From: JBCCIM01 sp965263205
GTDB lineage: Bacteria > Bacteroidota > Rhodothermia > Rhodothermales > JAHQVL01
Assembly: GCA_965263205.1 (NCBI GenBank)
Contig: CBDHHF010000014.1
Location: 124,001 to 188,000, forward strand
Direction: 5' to 3'
Length of the DNA stretch: 64,000 nucleotides
Part shown: piece by piece, positions 1-8,437 of the stretch
How positions within the stretch are numbered: position 1 is the first letter of the stretch
Layout: each line of letters starts with the position of its first letter
Notes under the pieces: generated by a model
Databases searched by the model: none
Told to the model about the DNA's origin: nothing
The model's input: the letters and a program-made list of their open reading frames with translations, nothing else
Translations under genes and position numbers: made by a program

Positions 1-239
1 CCCGGGTCGCGCTCGCGATAAATGTATTCATCCCGCTTGTATTCACGCACATGGAGCGCCTCAGCCAGGCTTCGGATGGTACCCCGATTAAAGTTTGCAA
101 ATAGTCCAACCGACCGCAGCGATTGTGCAATGGTTTGCGTACGAATATCCAGTTGTGGCCGAAAGGCACGCCGGTACAGGCGCTCCAACCATTCCCGAAA
201 GCCTTTCAAGGTCCGTTGGGTAGATTCAAATTGCGGCAT
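1..239 (-). CDS. Cyclic nucleotide-binding domain protein (N-terminal part, runs off window)
   Basis: The minus-strand frame opens with ATG at 239 and continues past the window edge, giving 79 residues. Residues 41-79 read LRSVGLF, then a short acidic-poor helix, then SLAEALHVREYKRDEYIYRE, which matches the start of a cNMP-binding domain (family pattern: L..vplF..l....l..la..l....y..ge.i..eGd). The first 40 residues are basic and may be a helical lead. An AGGAAA ribosome site lies 5 bases before the ATG, and the gene starts 11 bases after the stop of the BamA/TamA-like gene, so the two are probably co-transcribed. Function is not determined; a Crp-type regulator or an effector protein with a fused domain are both possible. 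Confidence 0.65.
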   Translation of the reverse strand, partial: MPQFESTQRTLKGFREWLERLYRRAFRPQLDIRTQTIAQSLRSVGLFANFNRGTIRSLAEALHVREYKRDEYIYRERDP

Positions 240-250
240 TGATTTCCTGC

Positions 251-2734
251 CTAAAAGGTATGTCCGATACCAAAGTGGAGGCGGGATTCCTTGAACGCAT
301 TATCAAGAAACGCTCCGCGCAGGGCTGGATCGTGGACGCGGTAGGCGAGATCCAATCGTAATATCAAATAATCCCAGGCGAGCCGCAAGCCGAAACCGGT
401 ACCGACGCCAATTTCTTTGTAGAATGAGGAGAATTTAAAGTGACCGGCTTCGTCACCAGGATTTCGCGGGCCGAACCACACATTGCCGGCGTCGCCATAC
501 AATGCAAGGATCCAATCCGCTGCAAGCACTTCGCGCAACACCGTACTGCGCAACTCAAGACTAGCTTCCAGCTTGATGTCTCCCCCCAAAATGCTGTTAT
601 TCTCTGCTAACAAGCCACTGGTTGTATCCGCCCGCGTTCGTCCTGGCCCAAGCCCTCGAAGTCCCCATCCGCGCACACTCGAAGCCCCACCGCTGTAAAA
701 ACGCCTGTCGAACGGGACCAGATCAGCCTGTCCTGTTGGATGTGCGATACCCCCAACCAGCTTCCAGGCCAACACAGAATTTTGGCTAATGGGTTTGTAT
801 TGTCGCATGTCAGCGGAAAGACGCGCGTATTGGCGGTAAATCAGACTGTTATCCGAGTTATCGCTTCGCAACAATGAAAGTCCTGGTATCTTGCCCTCCA
901 GTGAGTCGGGCGAGTACACAAACCGGTCGAGGAAGAATGGGAAATTACCCCCTATTTCCAACGCCCCTTCGTAACTGTAGCCCTGCTCCCTCCGCAAAGG
1001 ATTTACATTCGCAGCACGCCGGGTAAAGCGTAATGCACTGTTGATTTGCGGCTCAGTGTAATCTTCGAGGATTTGCGCAAACTGAACAGGATCATCTATC
1101 GACTCCAGGATACTGCCGAGGAAGTTATTGCGGAAGCCATTCAAGGTGTCCGGATTACTCAGCGAGAGGTCAAACAAATCCAGGTACGATACCAATGTTG
1201 GGCTCTGTTGCATTTCGAGCCGGAGCCGTGCGCTCCCCCTGCCTCGAATCACAAAACTGAGTTCTTCGCGACGCGCTGTCAAAAAAGATAGCGAGACCTG
1301 CGTGCGTGCGTCGTACAGGTCGAATACCTCATCCAATCGCTTGAAAGGCGCGATGAGATAAGGCAGCGTCAATGCTGTTGAAATTTCAGCCTGTGCAGAG
1401 GTAAAGAATGTGGTATCAATATCAGCAGCGATCGACCCCGTCGTGCTCATGCGAAAACTCTCGCCGTTTCCAAGAAGGTTTACATTCTCATACGACACCC
1501 CCAGCCCTGTGCCCAATTCGTTCTCTGAACCAGAGAGGACTCCGTTTCGCTGGAGCATAAACGCTTCAAATCGCATCTGATGCCGTTCGCGAGTCTCAAG
1601 TAATACGCGATGCGGCAATTGAAAACTACTATCTGCCGCATCACGCGTCGTATCGTTCCATTGCGGATCGATCCGGGACAAGACAAAGATGCCCTTTGCT
1701 TCAAGCCGGCGCTTTGTAGAGAGCAATTTGGACTGATCGTACCACTCGCCGGGCTCAAACTGGAGACTGCTCGCAAGAAGATCGCCTTTCAGCTTCCGAT
1801 CTCCCTGAATAGAAGCCGTTACCGAACCGCCCTCACTGGCAGCGTCTGCCGGATCTGCGCTATGTAGCGCGAGTTGCTTTTCTGCAACCTGCTCTGGACC
1901 GTTTACATCAAAGTGAATGTCGCCAAACCGATACCGATCGCCCGGACGCACGCGAAACGTAACGTCAAAAGAGTCGGGATTGTGATCGGTGATGATGGCG
2001 CGGACCGAATCGCGCGTAACAGCAGCAAAACCCTCTTCTCGCAAAAACTCGAGAATACGCCGGCGCTCTTCGTGCAACAACACCTCTGAATACCATTGCC
2101 CTTGCGGCTTAAACGCGAGCGGATCTTCACCAGGCAGCACATCGCGATGCAACAACGATCCTTTGGCCAGACGATCTTCCTGATCAGGATCCAGATTGTT
2201 TACATCAAACCGAACATCTTTCACAAACGTGGGAGGTCCTTGTGCAATCAAAAACGACACCTCCAGCCGCTTGTTTGCCGTCGTATCAACCCGTGCTTCT
2301 ACCTGCGCGCGCCGGAAACCCGATTGCTGGTAGTAGACTTGCAATCGCTGGACATCCTGTTCAAGTACAACTTTGTCCAGGTATGCTGGCGGCTCGCCGG
2401 TCGCTTTGAGTGCACTTCCAATTTTATTACCAAAAAGCCCGGAATCACCAATCCTGTACAGCCACAACCACCAATTAAAACCAGGTACAAGCAAGAAACG
2501 CCGGTTCGCTTTTGTACGCACGCGTGCTTCCAGCTGCTTTTTATTGAAAATGCGGTTGCCTTTGAACCGAACCTTGGATATGAGTAACGGGCGCTCAGTA
2601 AACGCAGCGTCTTCATCGGCAGACTGTGCCAGCGTGGGTATCGTGGTGCAGAAGAGCAGACAGCATATAGCTATGCGAAACCATGGGGTATGGTTAGATG
2701 CAAAGCTTCTAATAGCGTATAGAGCAGATAACAC
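251..2734 (-). CDS. BamA/TamA-family outer membrane assembly protein (Omp85)
   Basis: An 827-residue Omp85 protein that would sit in the outer membrane and insert or move other outer membrane proteins. It has a signal peptide ending near AQSAD (about residue 39), then a region of POTRA-like repeats (ISKVRFKGN at the start, later FVKDVRF and YRFGDIHF) to roughly residue 340. A C-terminal beta-barrel follows, carrying the Omp85 signature VRGW at 687-690 and ending in phenylalanine (GIGHTF), the usual barrel C-terminus. The long hydrophobic insert WWLWLYRIGDSGLFG within the first POTRA-like unit is typical of the TamA-like proteins of Bacteroidota rather than of canonical BamA. A second Omp85-type barrel lies at 59008-60912. 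Whether this one is the essential BamA cannot be told from sequence alone. Confidence 0.88.
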   Translation of the reverse strand: MLSALYAIRSFASNHTPWFRIAICCLLFCTTIPTLAQSADEDAAFTERPLLISKVRFKGNRIFNKKQLEARVRTKANRRFLLVPGFNWWLWLYRIGDSGLFGNKIGSALKATGEPPAYLDKVVLEQDVQRLQVYYQQSGFRRAQVEARVDTTANKRLEVSFLIAQGPPTFVKDVRFDVNNLDPDQEDRLAKGSLLHRDVLPGEDPLAFKPQGQWYSEVLLHEERRRILEFLREEGFAAVTRDSVRAIITDHNPDSFDVTFRVRPGDRYRFGDIHFDVNGPEQVAEKQLALHSADPADAASEGGSVTASIQGDRKLKGDLLASSLQFEPGEWYDQSKLLSTKRRLEAKGIFVLSRIDPQWNDTTRDAADSSFQLPHRVLLETRERHQMRFEAFMLQRNGVLSGSENELGTGLGVSYENVNLLGNGESFRMSTTGSIAADIDTTFFTSAQAEISTALTLPYLIAPFKRLDEVFDLYDARTQVSLSFLTARREELSFVIRGRGSARLRLEMQQSPTLVSYLDLFDLSLSNPDTLNGFRNNFLGSILESIDDPVQFAQILEDYTEPQINSALRFTRRAANVNPLRREQGYSYEGALEIGGNFPFFLDRFVYSPDSLEGKIPGLSLLRSDNSDNSLIYRQYARLSADMRQYKPISQNSVLAWKLVGGIAHPTGQADLVPFDRRFYSGGASSVRGWGLRGLGPGRTRADTTSGLLAENNSILGGDIKLEASLELRSTVLREVLAADWILALYGDAGNVWFGPRNPGDEAGHFKFSSFYKEIGVGTGFGLRLAWDYLILRLDLAYRVHDPALRGAFLDNAFKESRLHFGIGHTF

Positions 2735-2804
2735 GAACCCAGGAGTGCTAGGAGCAGCGCGCCACGTATGGGAATAGCAGGCTGTTTATTCAGCGGGGAA
2801 TTGA

Positions 2805-3023
2805 CTACTCGTCTTCAAAGAAGAAATCATCGTGAGAAGTAGGGAAATCCGGCCAGATCTCCTCGATACTCTCATACGGCTCTCCATCATCTTCTATAAG
2901 GAGAAGATTTTCCACTACTTCGATGGGGGCGCCAGTTCGGTCGGCATAATCGATCAACTCCTCTTTATTTGCCGGCCATGGCGCGTCTTCCAAGTAGGAG
3001 GCCAATTCAAGAGTCCAGTACAT
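2805..3023 (-). CDS. DUF2795-family small acidic protein
   Basis: A 72-residue, strongly acidic protein. The core WTLELASYLEDAPWPANKEE followed by LIDYADRTGAPIEVVENLL resembles DUF2795, a family of small proteins whose role is unknown and whose core looks like a short helical DNA- or RNA-binding fold. The C-terminus is a run of D/E and F residues (HDDFFFEDE). It lies alone between the Omp85 gene and the M23 peptidase gene, on the same strand as both. Confidence 0.72.
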   Translation of the reverse strand: MYWTLELASYLEDAPWPANKEELIDYADRTGAPIEVVENLLLIEDDGEPYESIEEIWPDFPTSHDDFFFEDE

Positions 3024-3319
3024 GGCAGACGACTGAATTTTTAATTCTCATTGACAGTTATTGATTACCAGAATCCCTGTTCATCAGGTGTTCGCAGAAC
3101 TATAGTACACCCTTGGGACAAAAGCAAGCGAATTCCTTGAACCCCAATTATCAGCGATAAATGCGGTTGAGTAGAACAGGGCAATAAAAACGTGGGCACG
3201 CGTTACCCTGCAAAGGGGTTCCCGCAATAACCCACATTAATGAGAATTGTCGACCGTATAAGGGGAGACTAAAAGAATGGCTACAGCTTTTTGCCGGCAA
3301 ACCAGGCAAATGCGTCCAA

Positions 3320-4300
3320 TTAGTCCAGAGAGCTCGTATTTGCTTCTAGCTCAGCGAACATTTCCTGGTACTGCTCAGGCGTCATGCTTGGCAGGAAGAG
3401 GTAAATTGGATTGTATGGTTTACGCGTTTTGCTATCGCGCACTTCATAGTGCAAATGTGGCGCAGTAGATAGACCGGTGTTGCCACTCATGCCAATCTGT
3501 TCGCCGCGTTTAACCTTTTTGCCGCGCTTTATACCTTTGGGTATTTCGTTAAGATGCCCATATACGGTATAATAACCCGTCGCAGGATGCTGCACTTTGA
3601 CGTATGTCCCGAGACCTGCGCTCTTGCCTGTCTCCAGAATCACACCATCTCCTGTTGCATGGACAGGTGATCCGATGGGAAGTAGAATGTCAATACCAGC
3701 GTGCATTCTACGAACTTTAAGTAGCGGGTGGAAGCGCATGCCAAAGCCTGATGTCACGCGACCATTAGCCGGCAGGATAGCAGGCATCTGCACAAGCCAA
3801 TCGCTACGTTTCTCAGCGAGAGAAGCCAATTCCCGATAGCTCTGGTTTTGCAGGCTTACCTTGCGCTCCAGTTCATCAAGCAGTTCGGCCGTTGCTTTCA
3901 ACTGATCCGTTGTGTTTGGGCTAAACCTATCGAAATGCTCGTATGTATCGCTTCCCCCAACACCCATCATCAACACGTCTTCAGGAATAGGGTCTGCCTG
4001 AAGAATTGTACGATACAGGTTTTGATCTGACTGCGAGAGCATCGACAATTCAGCCGAAAAGTCCCGCATGCGTTCTCTGACGTGTGTAAGCTGTTCCTGA
4101 AGGACAGCGTTCTCTTCAATAAGCGCGAGCTCCTGCGGGGTACCAATAACCTTATCCATCCCCCAGCTGATAACCCCTGCGAGGACCAGAGACACCAGCA
4201 AAACCAAAGCCGAACGCTTTATGATGCGCGAACGCTTGGGTTTAAGCTCAACAAAAGAGAATGTATTCTCGTCGTAGTAGTAATATCTATTCTTTGCCAT
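3320..4300 (-). CDS. M23 (LytM) family peptidoglycan endopeptidase, membrane-anchored
   Basis: A 326-residue zinc endopeptidase predicted to cut peptide cross-links of peptidoglycan from the periplasmic side. After MAKNRYYYYDENTFSFVELK it has one membrane segment (ALVLLVSLVLAGVISWGM), a coiled-coil stalk with ALIEENAVLQEQLTHVRERM, and a C-terminal LytM domain. The zinc site is visible as HPLLKVRRMHAGID (H and D ligands) and HLHYEV. The ATG at 4300 was preferred over one 48 bases upstream because family members typically begin with MAK followed by tyrosines. The C-terminal tail after the domain is short. It is not obviously in an operon; about 500 bases of gene-free DNA lie upstream. Confidence 0.88.
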   Translation of the reverse strand: MAKNRYYYYDENTFSFVELKPKRSRIIKRSALVLLVSLVLAGVISWGMDKVIGTPQELALIEENAVLQEQLTHVRERMRDFSAELSMLSQSDQNLYRTILQADPIPEDVLMMGVGGSDTYEHFDRFSPNTTDQLKATAELLDELERKVSLQNQSYRELASLAEKRSDWLVQMPAILPANGRVTSGFGMRFHPLLKVRRMHAGIDILLPIGSPVHATGDGVILETGKSAGLGTYVKVQHPATGYYTVYGHLNEIPKGIKRGKKVKRGEQIGMSGNTGLSTAPHLHYEVRDSKTRKPYNPIYLFLPSMTPEQYQEMFAELEANTSSLD

Positions 4301-4796
4301 AAGAGCAACTCTTATCCCACCTAATACTTCAAACCAACAAAGGCTCATTTACAGGGCATGTTCAGCACATACCACTTTGGCCTGGCAAAGCATACACGGA
4401 GGTAAAATTCAAAGATTCAGTAACTAACAGCACCCGAAGGAGTAGATGCAAGAATACTTTCCGATACAATATATGACTTATATCGACAAGTTACTTATAT
4501 CCTTTCAAACTTGTGTATGGCTGAACTATGTGGGGGATAGTCCACGAATACCTAGGGGTAGCTATTGCGTCACAGAAATTAATTCTATGCTTGTGTCCTA
4601 ACTAACGGCAAGGGAATATAAAAGAGCGGGGTGCGCTTGTCAACAGCTAGTCTCATCTTGCGACACGAAAGCAGGCAATAACCATCAATTCGTGGTATTT
4701 GTGAAACTTATCACAAAATTTTTGCCAAATTTGCACTCAGTTTCTAAGACAATATCGTCCCGTCTCTCTATAACCCTGAAGGTTCAGCCATTTTTT
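4301..4796. other. Gene-free region upstream of the M23 peptidase gene
   Basis: No convincing reading frame. It lies upstream of the M23 gene and downstream of hprK, so it should hold the M23 promoter; AT-rich stretches (for example around 4480-4510 and 4680-4740) are compatible with that, but I cannot assign -35/-10 boxes. The right end contains the hprK terminator. Confidence 0.4.
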
Positions 4797-4828
4797 TCCT
4801 AAAAAAGAAGAAAGACCGCAAAACGGCC
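4797..4828 (-). terminator. Rho-independent terminator after hprK
   Basis: Read on the minus strand, a stem GGCCG/CGGTC with a TTTTG loop begins at the hprK stop codon and is followed by a T-rich tract (TTTCTTCTTTTTT). The stem is short (5 pairs, one G-T) but the tract is long. Confidence 0.6.
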
Positions 4829-5844
4829 TACTCGTTGTCTAGTTCCAAATATTCGAGTCCCCGGTTCGGATGACCAGATTTATTTTTCTGGATCTGATCC
4901 GCCAGGCGCTGGGAGAAAATTTCTGCTGGATCGTAGCCGTAATGTCTCAAAATATGATTCATTGCGATCACTTCGCAGATTACGGTGATATTCTTACCCG
5001 GTGTTATCGGGACCTTCACCATGGGGAGTTCCACACCTAATATTGGATGTGTGTCATCGACCACGCTAATCCGTGTGTAATCCTCCTCGGGATCCCACAA
5101 TTGCATATTGACAACCACTTCGATCCGTTTTTGAAAACGAATGGCACGGATGCCAAACATGGCGCGTACATCTACCAGCCCAAGGCCGCGCACCTCCATG
5201 AAGTGCTGCACAAGATCGGTGCCGGCACCTATAAGCAGGTTTTCACCGCGGCGTGTTGCGACCACAACGTCATCCGCCACCAACCGGTGCCCACGCTCCA
5301 CAAGGTCCAGGGCAACTTCGCTTTTCCCAATGCCGGCCTTGCCCACAATCAACAATCCAACACCATACACATCTACCAACGAACCATGTACGGGCTTTTG
5401 CCAGGCAAAATGATCGTTCAATAAGTCGCCCAAAAGCGACATAAAACGTGTAGTAGGCGTTGGGGTACGGTATACAGGAATCCCTGCCTCTGTTGCCATC
5501 GCCACCAACTCGTCCTCAAGCTCGTTGTTTTCGGTGAGGAAGATACAGGGTAACGCAAATTGCACGAGGTTGCGAAATGCCTGTTTTCGGTCAGCTGGAT
5601 CGAGATGCCGCAGGTACTGACTTTCTGTATTGCCCAGGATTTGCACACGCTGGAACGTGAACAGTCCGATATAGCCTGCCAGGGCCAATCCAGGCCGGTG
5701 CAGGTCTTGCTCGGTAACTTTACGCTCTTCGACCTCTACCTCATTCAGCGCCTCAACCTCGACCTTTGAACGTTCGCGCAGCAATCCGACCAGGGCCGCA
5801 ACGCTCACAAATTCTTTTTTAAATGCTTTTGATTTCTGACGCAT
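4828..5844 (-). CDS. hprK: HPr kinase/phosphorylase
   Basis: A 338-residue enzyme that phosphorylates or dephosphorylates a serine of HPr, linking sugar status to gene control. The N-terminal domain has the HprK fold; the P-loop GKAGIGKS is at 168-175, preceded by HGSLVDVYGVG, and followed by the acidic VADDVV. The family signature MEVRGLGLVDVRAMFG is at about 216-231. Length is slightly above the usual 310-330 because of a charged insert at 27-45 (VEVEALNEVEVEERKV). It starts 17 bases after the moxR stop on the same strand, so moxR-hprK is likely one operon ending in the terminator at its 3' end. No HPr or enzyme I gene is in this window. Confidence 0.95.
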   Translation of the reverse strand: MRQKSKAFKKEFVSVAALVGLLRERSKVEVEALNEVEVEERKVTEQDLHRPGLALAGYIGLFTFQRVQILGNTESQYLRHLDPADRKQAFRNLVQFALPCIFLTENNELEDELVAMATEAGIPVYRTPTPTTRFMSLLGDLLNDHFAWQKPVHGSLVDVYGVGLLIVGKAGIGKSEVALDLVERGHRLVADDVVVATRRGENLLIGAGTDLVQHFMEVRGLGLVDVRAMFGIRAIRFQKRIEVVVNMQLWDPEEDYTRISVVDDTHPILGVELPMVKVPITPGKNITVICEVIAMNHILRHYGYDPAEIFSQRLADQIQKNKSGHPNRGLEYLELDNE

Positions 5845-5861
5845 GACGGTACGAGCCTGAC

Positions 5862-6857
5862 TTAGGGGACTTCAACCGTTTCCAGCACGCTTGTCACAAT
5901 TTCTTCTGTCGAAATCTCTTCGGCCTCTGCTTCATAGGTTGGTGCAATGCGATGCCGCAAAACATCGTTGGCGATCGAACGAACATCTTCCGGCGTTACA
6001 TAGGCGCGATGTTGCAAGAAAGCATGCGCGCGGGCGGCCAGATTGAGATTAATCGTAGCACGCGGTGATGCACCAAATTCGATCAGCGGCTCGAGCTTGT
6101 TCAGCTTGTATTTCCCCGGTTCTCGCGTTGCAACAACCAGATCAACAATATACCGCTCTACACGCTCGTCGATATACAGCTCGTTTAGCACTTTGCGGGC
6201 GGAGATAATTTGCGCCGGCTGAATAATGGTGCGGATCTGTGGCCGCTCTCCCGTACGCGCCATCCGGCGCATAATTTCTAACTCTTCGTCTCGCGATGGG
6301 TAGCCTACTTTGATTTTCATCATGAACCGGTCTACCTGCGCTTCGGGTAATGGGTATGTACCTTCCTGCTCAATAGGGTTCTGCGTAGCCAGTACCAAAA
6401 ACGGTTCTTCAAGTGGGTACGTGGTATCGCCAATGGTTACCTGCCGCTCCTGCATACTCTCCAGCAACGCACTTTGCACTTTAGCCGGCGATCGGTTTAT
6501 CTCGTCTGCAAGAATGATATTGGCAAAAATCGGCCCCTTCTTAATAGAGAAGCTACCTTCTCGCTGGTTAAAGATGAGCGTTCCAAGGAGGTCTGCCGGC
6601 AACAGATCAGGCGTAAACTGAATGCGTTGAAACTGCGCATTGATGGCCTGCGCCAGCGAGCTAACCGTGAGTGTTTTCGCAAGCCCCGGCACCCCTTCGA
6701 GTAACACGTGACCATCGCCCAGCAATCCGATGAGCAAGCGCTCTATCATATAACGCTGTCCGACAACAACGCGACCAATTTCACTAACAAGCTCCTCTAC
6801 AAATGCGCTTTCTTTAGCAATGCGCTCGTTTACAACAGCAAGATCAAACTGGGCCAT
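5862..6857 (-). CDS. MoxR-family AAA+ ATPase
   Basis: A 331-residue AAA+ ATPase of the MoxR family, cytoplasmic proteins that act as chaperones, usually with von Willebrand factor A proteins. Walker A is GVPGLAKT (55-62), Walker B ILADEINR (115-122), followed by sensor regions LATQNPIEQEGTYPLPEAQ and the C-terminal lid with GASPRATINL. Unlike most moxR loci, no DUF58 or VWA gene follows; the next gene is hprK. Upstream are four 17-bp tandem repeats. Confidence 0.92.
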   Translation of the reverse strand: MAQFDLAVVNERIAKESAFVEELVSEIGRVVVGQRYMIERLLIGLLGDGHVLLEGVPGLAKTLTVSSLAQAINAQFQRIQFTPDLLPADLLGTLIFNQREGSFSIKKGPIFANIILADEINRSPAKVQSALLESMQERQVTIGDTTYPLEEPFLVLATQNPIEQEGTYPLPEAQVDRFMMKIKVGYPSRDEELEIMRRMARTGERPQIRTIIQPAQIISARKVLNELYIDERVERYIVDLVVATREPGKYKLNKLEPLIEFGASPRATINLNLAARAHAFLQHRAYVTPEDVRSIANDVLRHRIAPTYEAEAEEISTEEIVTSVLETVEVP

Positions 6858-6863
6858 AGACTT

Positions 6864-6931
6864 GGAGGATCAAAAAACTAGGAGGATCAAAAAACTAGAA
6901 GGATCAAATGACGAGGAAGATCAAATTCGAT
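6864..6931. repeat. Four 17-bp tandem repeats upstream of moxR
   Basis: Units at 6864-6880, 6881-6897, 6898-6914 and 6915-6931. The first two are identical (GGAGGATCAAAAAACTA); units three and four keep GGATCAAA and AGATCAAA but diverge after it. They lie 6-74 bases upstream of the moxR start codon, so in the transcript they would be in the 5' leader or overlap the promoter. Confidence 0.85.
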
Positions 6932-7049
6932 GCTATAATGTGGCGCTCATACGCAGATACAAGGGCGTAAGATCTCTGCAATCAGTCTGAACATAAGTAT
7001 TTTCGACAAAAATAGACGCAATCTAATCGTATCCCCATAAAATGGGCAA

Positions 7050-8288
7050 TTACAGTATCAGAATCCGCGGTTTCCTCTGAAAACGCGCCTGCAGCTGTTC
7101 CTCGATCTGGCCTATCAAATTTGTCAGGGCTAGTGGCAAACCGACCAGCAGCAGATACCCGCCCCTGCCCGTCATACAAGCACCATAGATACCGTCTGCG
7201 CTCATATGCTCAGCCAGCGACACAATATCATCAATAGCTTCGCTCGTCCCCTGCCACTCATTACTAAGAGACGAATGAGAAATAAACAGGAGCCCCCCAA
7301 GTTTTTGCCAGTCTTCACCCCGGATAGCCCCTATCATTGACTGTACGCGCTTATTCTCATTCACCAGGTGACGCACAATGGTCCGATATTTTGCCGGCAA
7401 GGTATCGAGGACACGCGGCAAATCCAGGTGATCCACATCGCGGAAAGATCCATATGAATCAAACGGCGTGTCTTTCAACAGCGTCAGCGCTTCCTGCCCG
7501 GCAATGCCACAAGCACGATAAAAGTCTACACTTTTTGGCGTCACCTGCTCAGCTTCAATGAGTGCCCAGCTCAGCTTGTCACGGGTAGGCACATCAAAAG
7601 GTATAAGCTCCTCTGTCATCGTATCAATGACACACAGCATACCCGGCGATGCTTGCAAGGCAACCATTACAAAGGCCTTGCTGAACTCTGCATCAATAGC
7701 ATCCTGAATCAAGTCGCGCAGGACAACAACAAGATCATCAGGCAGACTTTTGTGCTGTGCTGCATAAATTGCTTTAGCTATAGCAACAGCAAGCGCCGAC
7801 AAAAATGCCTCATAACATCCTGCAGGTATCGAACTAACGATAGCAACGTCCCAAAAAGTATCTACCGGCGCATATTTTTGCAGGACATTTTCCACGACAC
7901 GCCGCCATCCCGTCGGCCCTTTATCCTCGTCTATCAGTACCTCATCTTCCCCGGGTATCCAGGCCGCGCTAACAATTTGCGATTCACGGGCCGTAGACGG
8001 ACGGATAACGACGGTAACCAATTGCGCCAAACTTCGCACAATTGCAAATCCATCGTAATAACTACTGTGCTGTGCAAGCAATCCGATGCCGCCAAAAGCA
8101 AATCCGTCGGATGTTTTCTCAACACCTACTTCCCCAAACTGACGGACAAGCAATCCTTTTGCAACGGCGTGCAATGCCTCCGGCGTTGCCACGTCGGTAA
8201 CACCCAAAATACGCAGTGCAGCGCCTTTTTGAGAGAAAATATGCGCCGAACCTGTGGGCTGGGGGCCTTTTGAATCAGCGTCCGTCAT
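7050..8288 (-). CDS. Galactokinase-like (GHMP fold) protein without kinase motifs
   Basis: A 412-residue protein that follows galactokinase along its whole length but has lost each signature. The GalK sugar motif GRVNLIGEHTDY is here GGIGLLAQHSSYYDG (66-80). The ATP loop GAGLSSSAA is replaced by IPAGCYEAFLSALA (154-167). The catalytic-Asp loop CGIMDQ is replaced by AFVMVAL (205-211). Motif three, YGARMTGAGFGG, survives only as YGACMTGRGGYLLL (368-381). The C-terminal helical stretch is well kept: RHLVNENKRV, a D/E-rich helix, and FISHSSLSNEW mirror GalK RHVVTENxRV and MNxSHxSLRDDY. I infer a non-catalytic sugar-binding or regulatory protein. It stands between fmt and moxR on the same strand with a 149-base leader holding a repeat element. 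Confidence 0.65.
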   Translation of the reverse strand: MTDADSKGPQPTGSAHIFSQKGAALRILGVTDVATPEALHAVAKGLLVRQFGEVGVEKTSDGFAFGGIGLLAQHSSYYDGFAIVRSLAQLVTVVIRPSTARESQIVSAAWIPGEDEVLIDEDKGPTGWRRVVENVLQKYAPVDTFWDVAIVSSIPAGCYEAFLSALAVAIAKAIYAAQHKSLPDDLVVVLRDLIQDAIDAEFSKAFVMVALQASPGMLCVIDTMTEELIPFDVPTRDKLSWALIEAEQVTPKSVDFYRACGIAGQEALTLLKDTPFDSYGSFRDVDHLDLPRVLDTLPAKYRTIVRHLVNENKRVQSMIGAIRGEDWQKLGGLLFISHSSLSNEWQGTSEAIDDIVSLAEHMSADGIYGACMTGRGGYLLLVGLPLALTNLIGQIEEQLQARFQRKPRILIL

Positions 8289-8322
8289 GTTAATTACCAG
8301 GCCGTGTCTGAACGTTAAGTCC

Positions 8323-8405
8323 TACTGTTTCAATTCCTTGGCATTCGCCCAGGACACAGCTTTTACTCTGTTAATGTTGTGTTTTTTGGCAAAGCCTATT
8401 TAGCG
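8323..8405. repeat. Dispersed 3'-end repeat, copy A (degenerate)
   Basis: On the minus strand it starts TAGGCTTTG about 36 bases after the fmt stop and keeps AACAGAG, TCCTGGGCGAATGCCAAGGA and CAGTAGGACTT, matching copies at 22731-22830 and 46656-46757 with substitutions. The hairpin arm GGCTTTGTCT is only partly kept, so this is the oldest-looking copy. Confidence 0.65.
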
Positions 8406-8437
8406 ATAGCATACAGACGCTGCCGAATCCGAGCAAT

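Noticed and set aside
22..294. Plus-strand frame of 90 codons at the left edge
   Set aside because: It is antisense to the partial cNMP-binding protein and the end of the BamA/TamA-like gene, and has no family features.
2096..2587. 163-codon plus-strand frame
   Set aside because: Antisense to the POTRA region of the Omp85 gene; composition is that of a shadow frame.
6864..6931. Possible CRISPR array
   Set aside because: The 17-bp units are directly adjacent without spacers and no cas gene is present.
7653..8273. 206-codon plus-strand frame
   Set aside because: Antisense to the galactokinase-like gene, no recognisable protein features.
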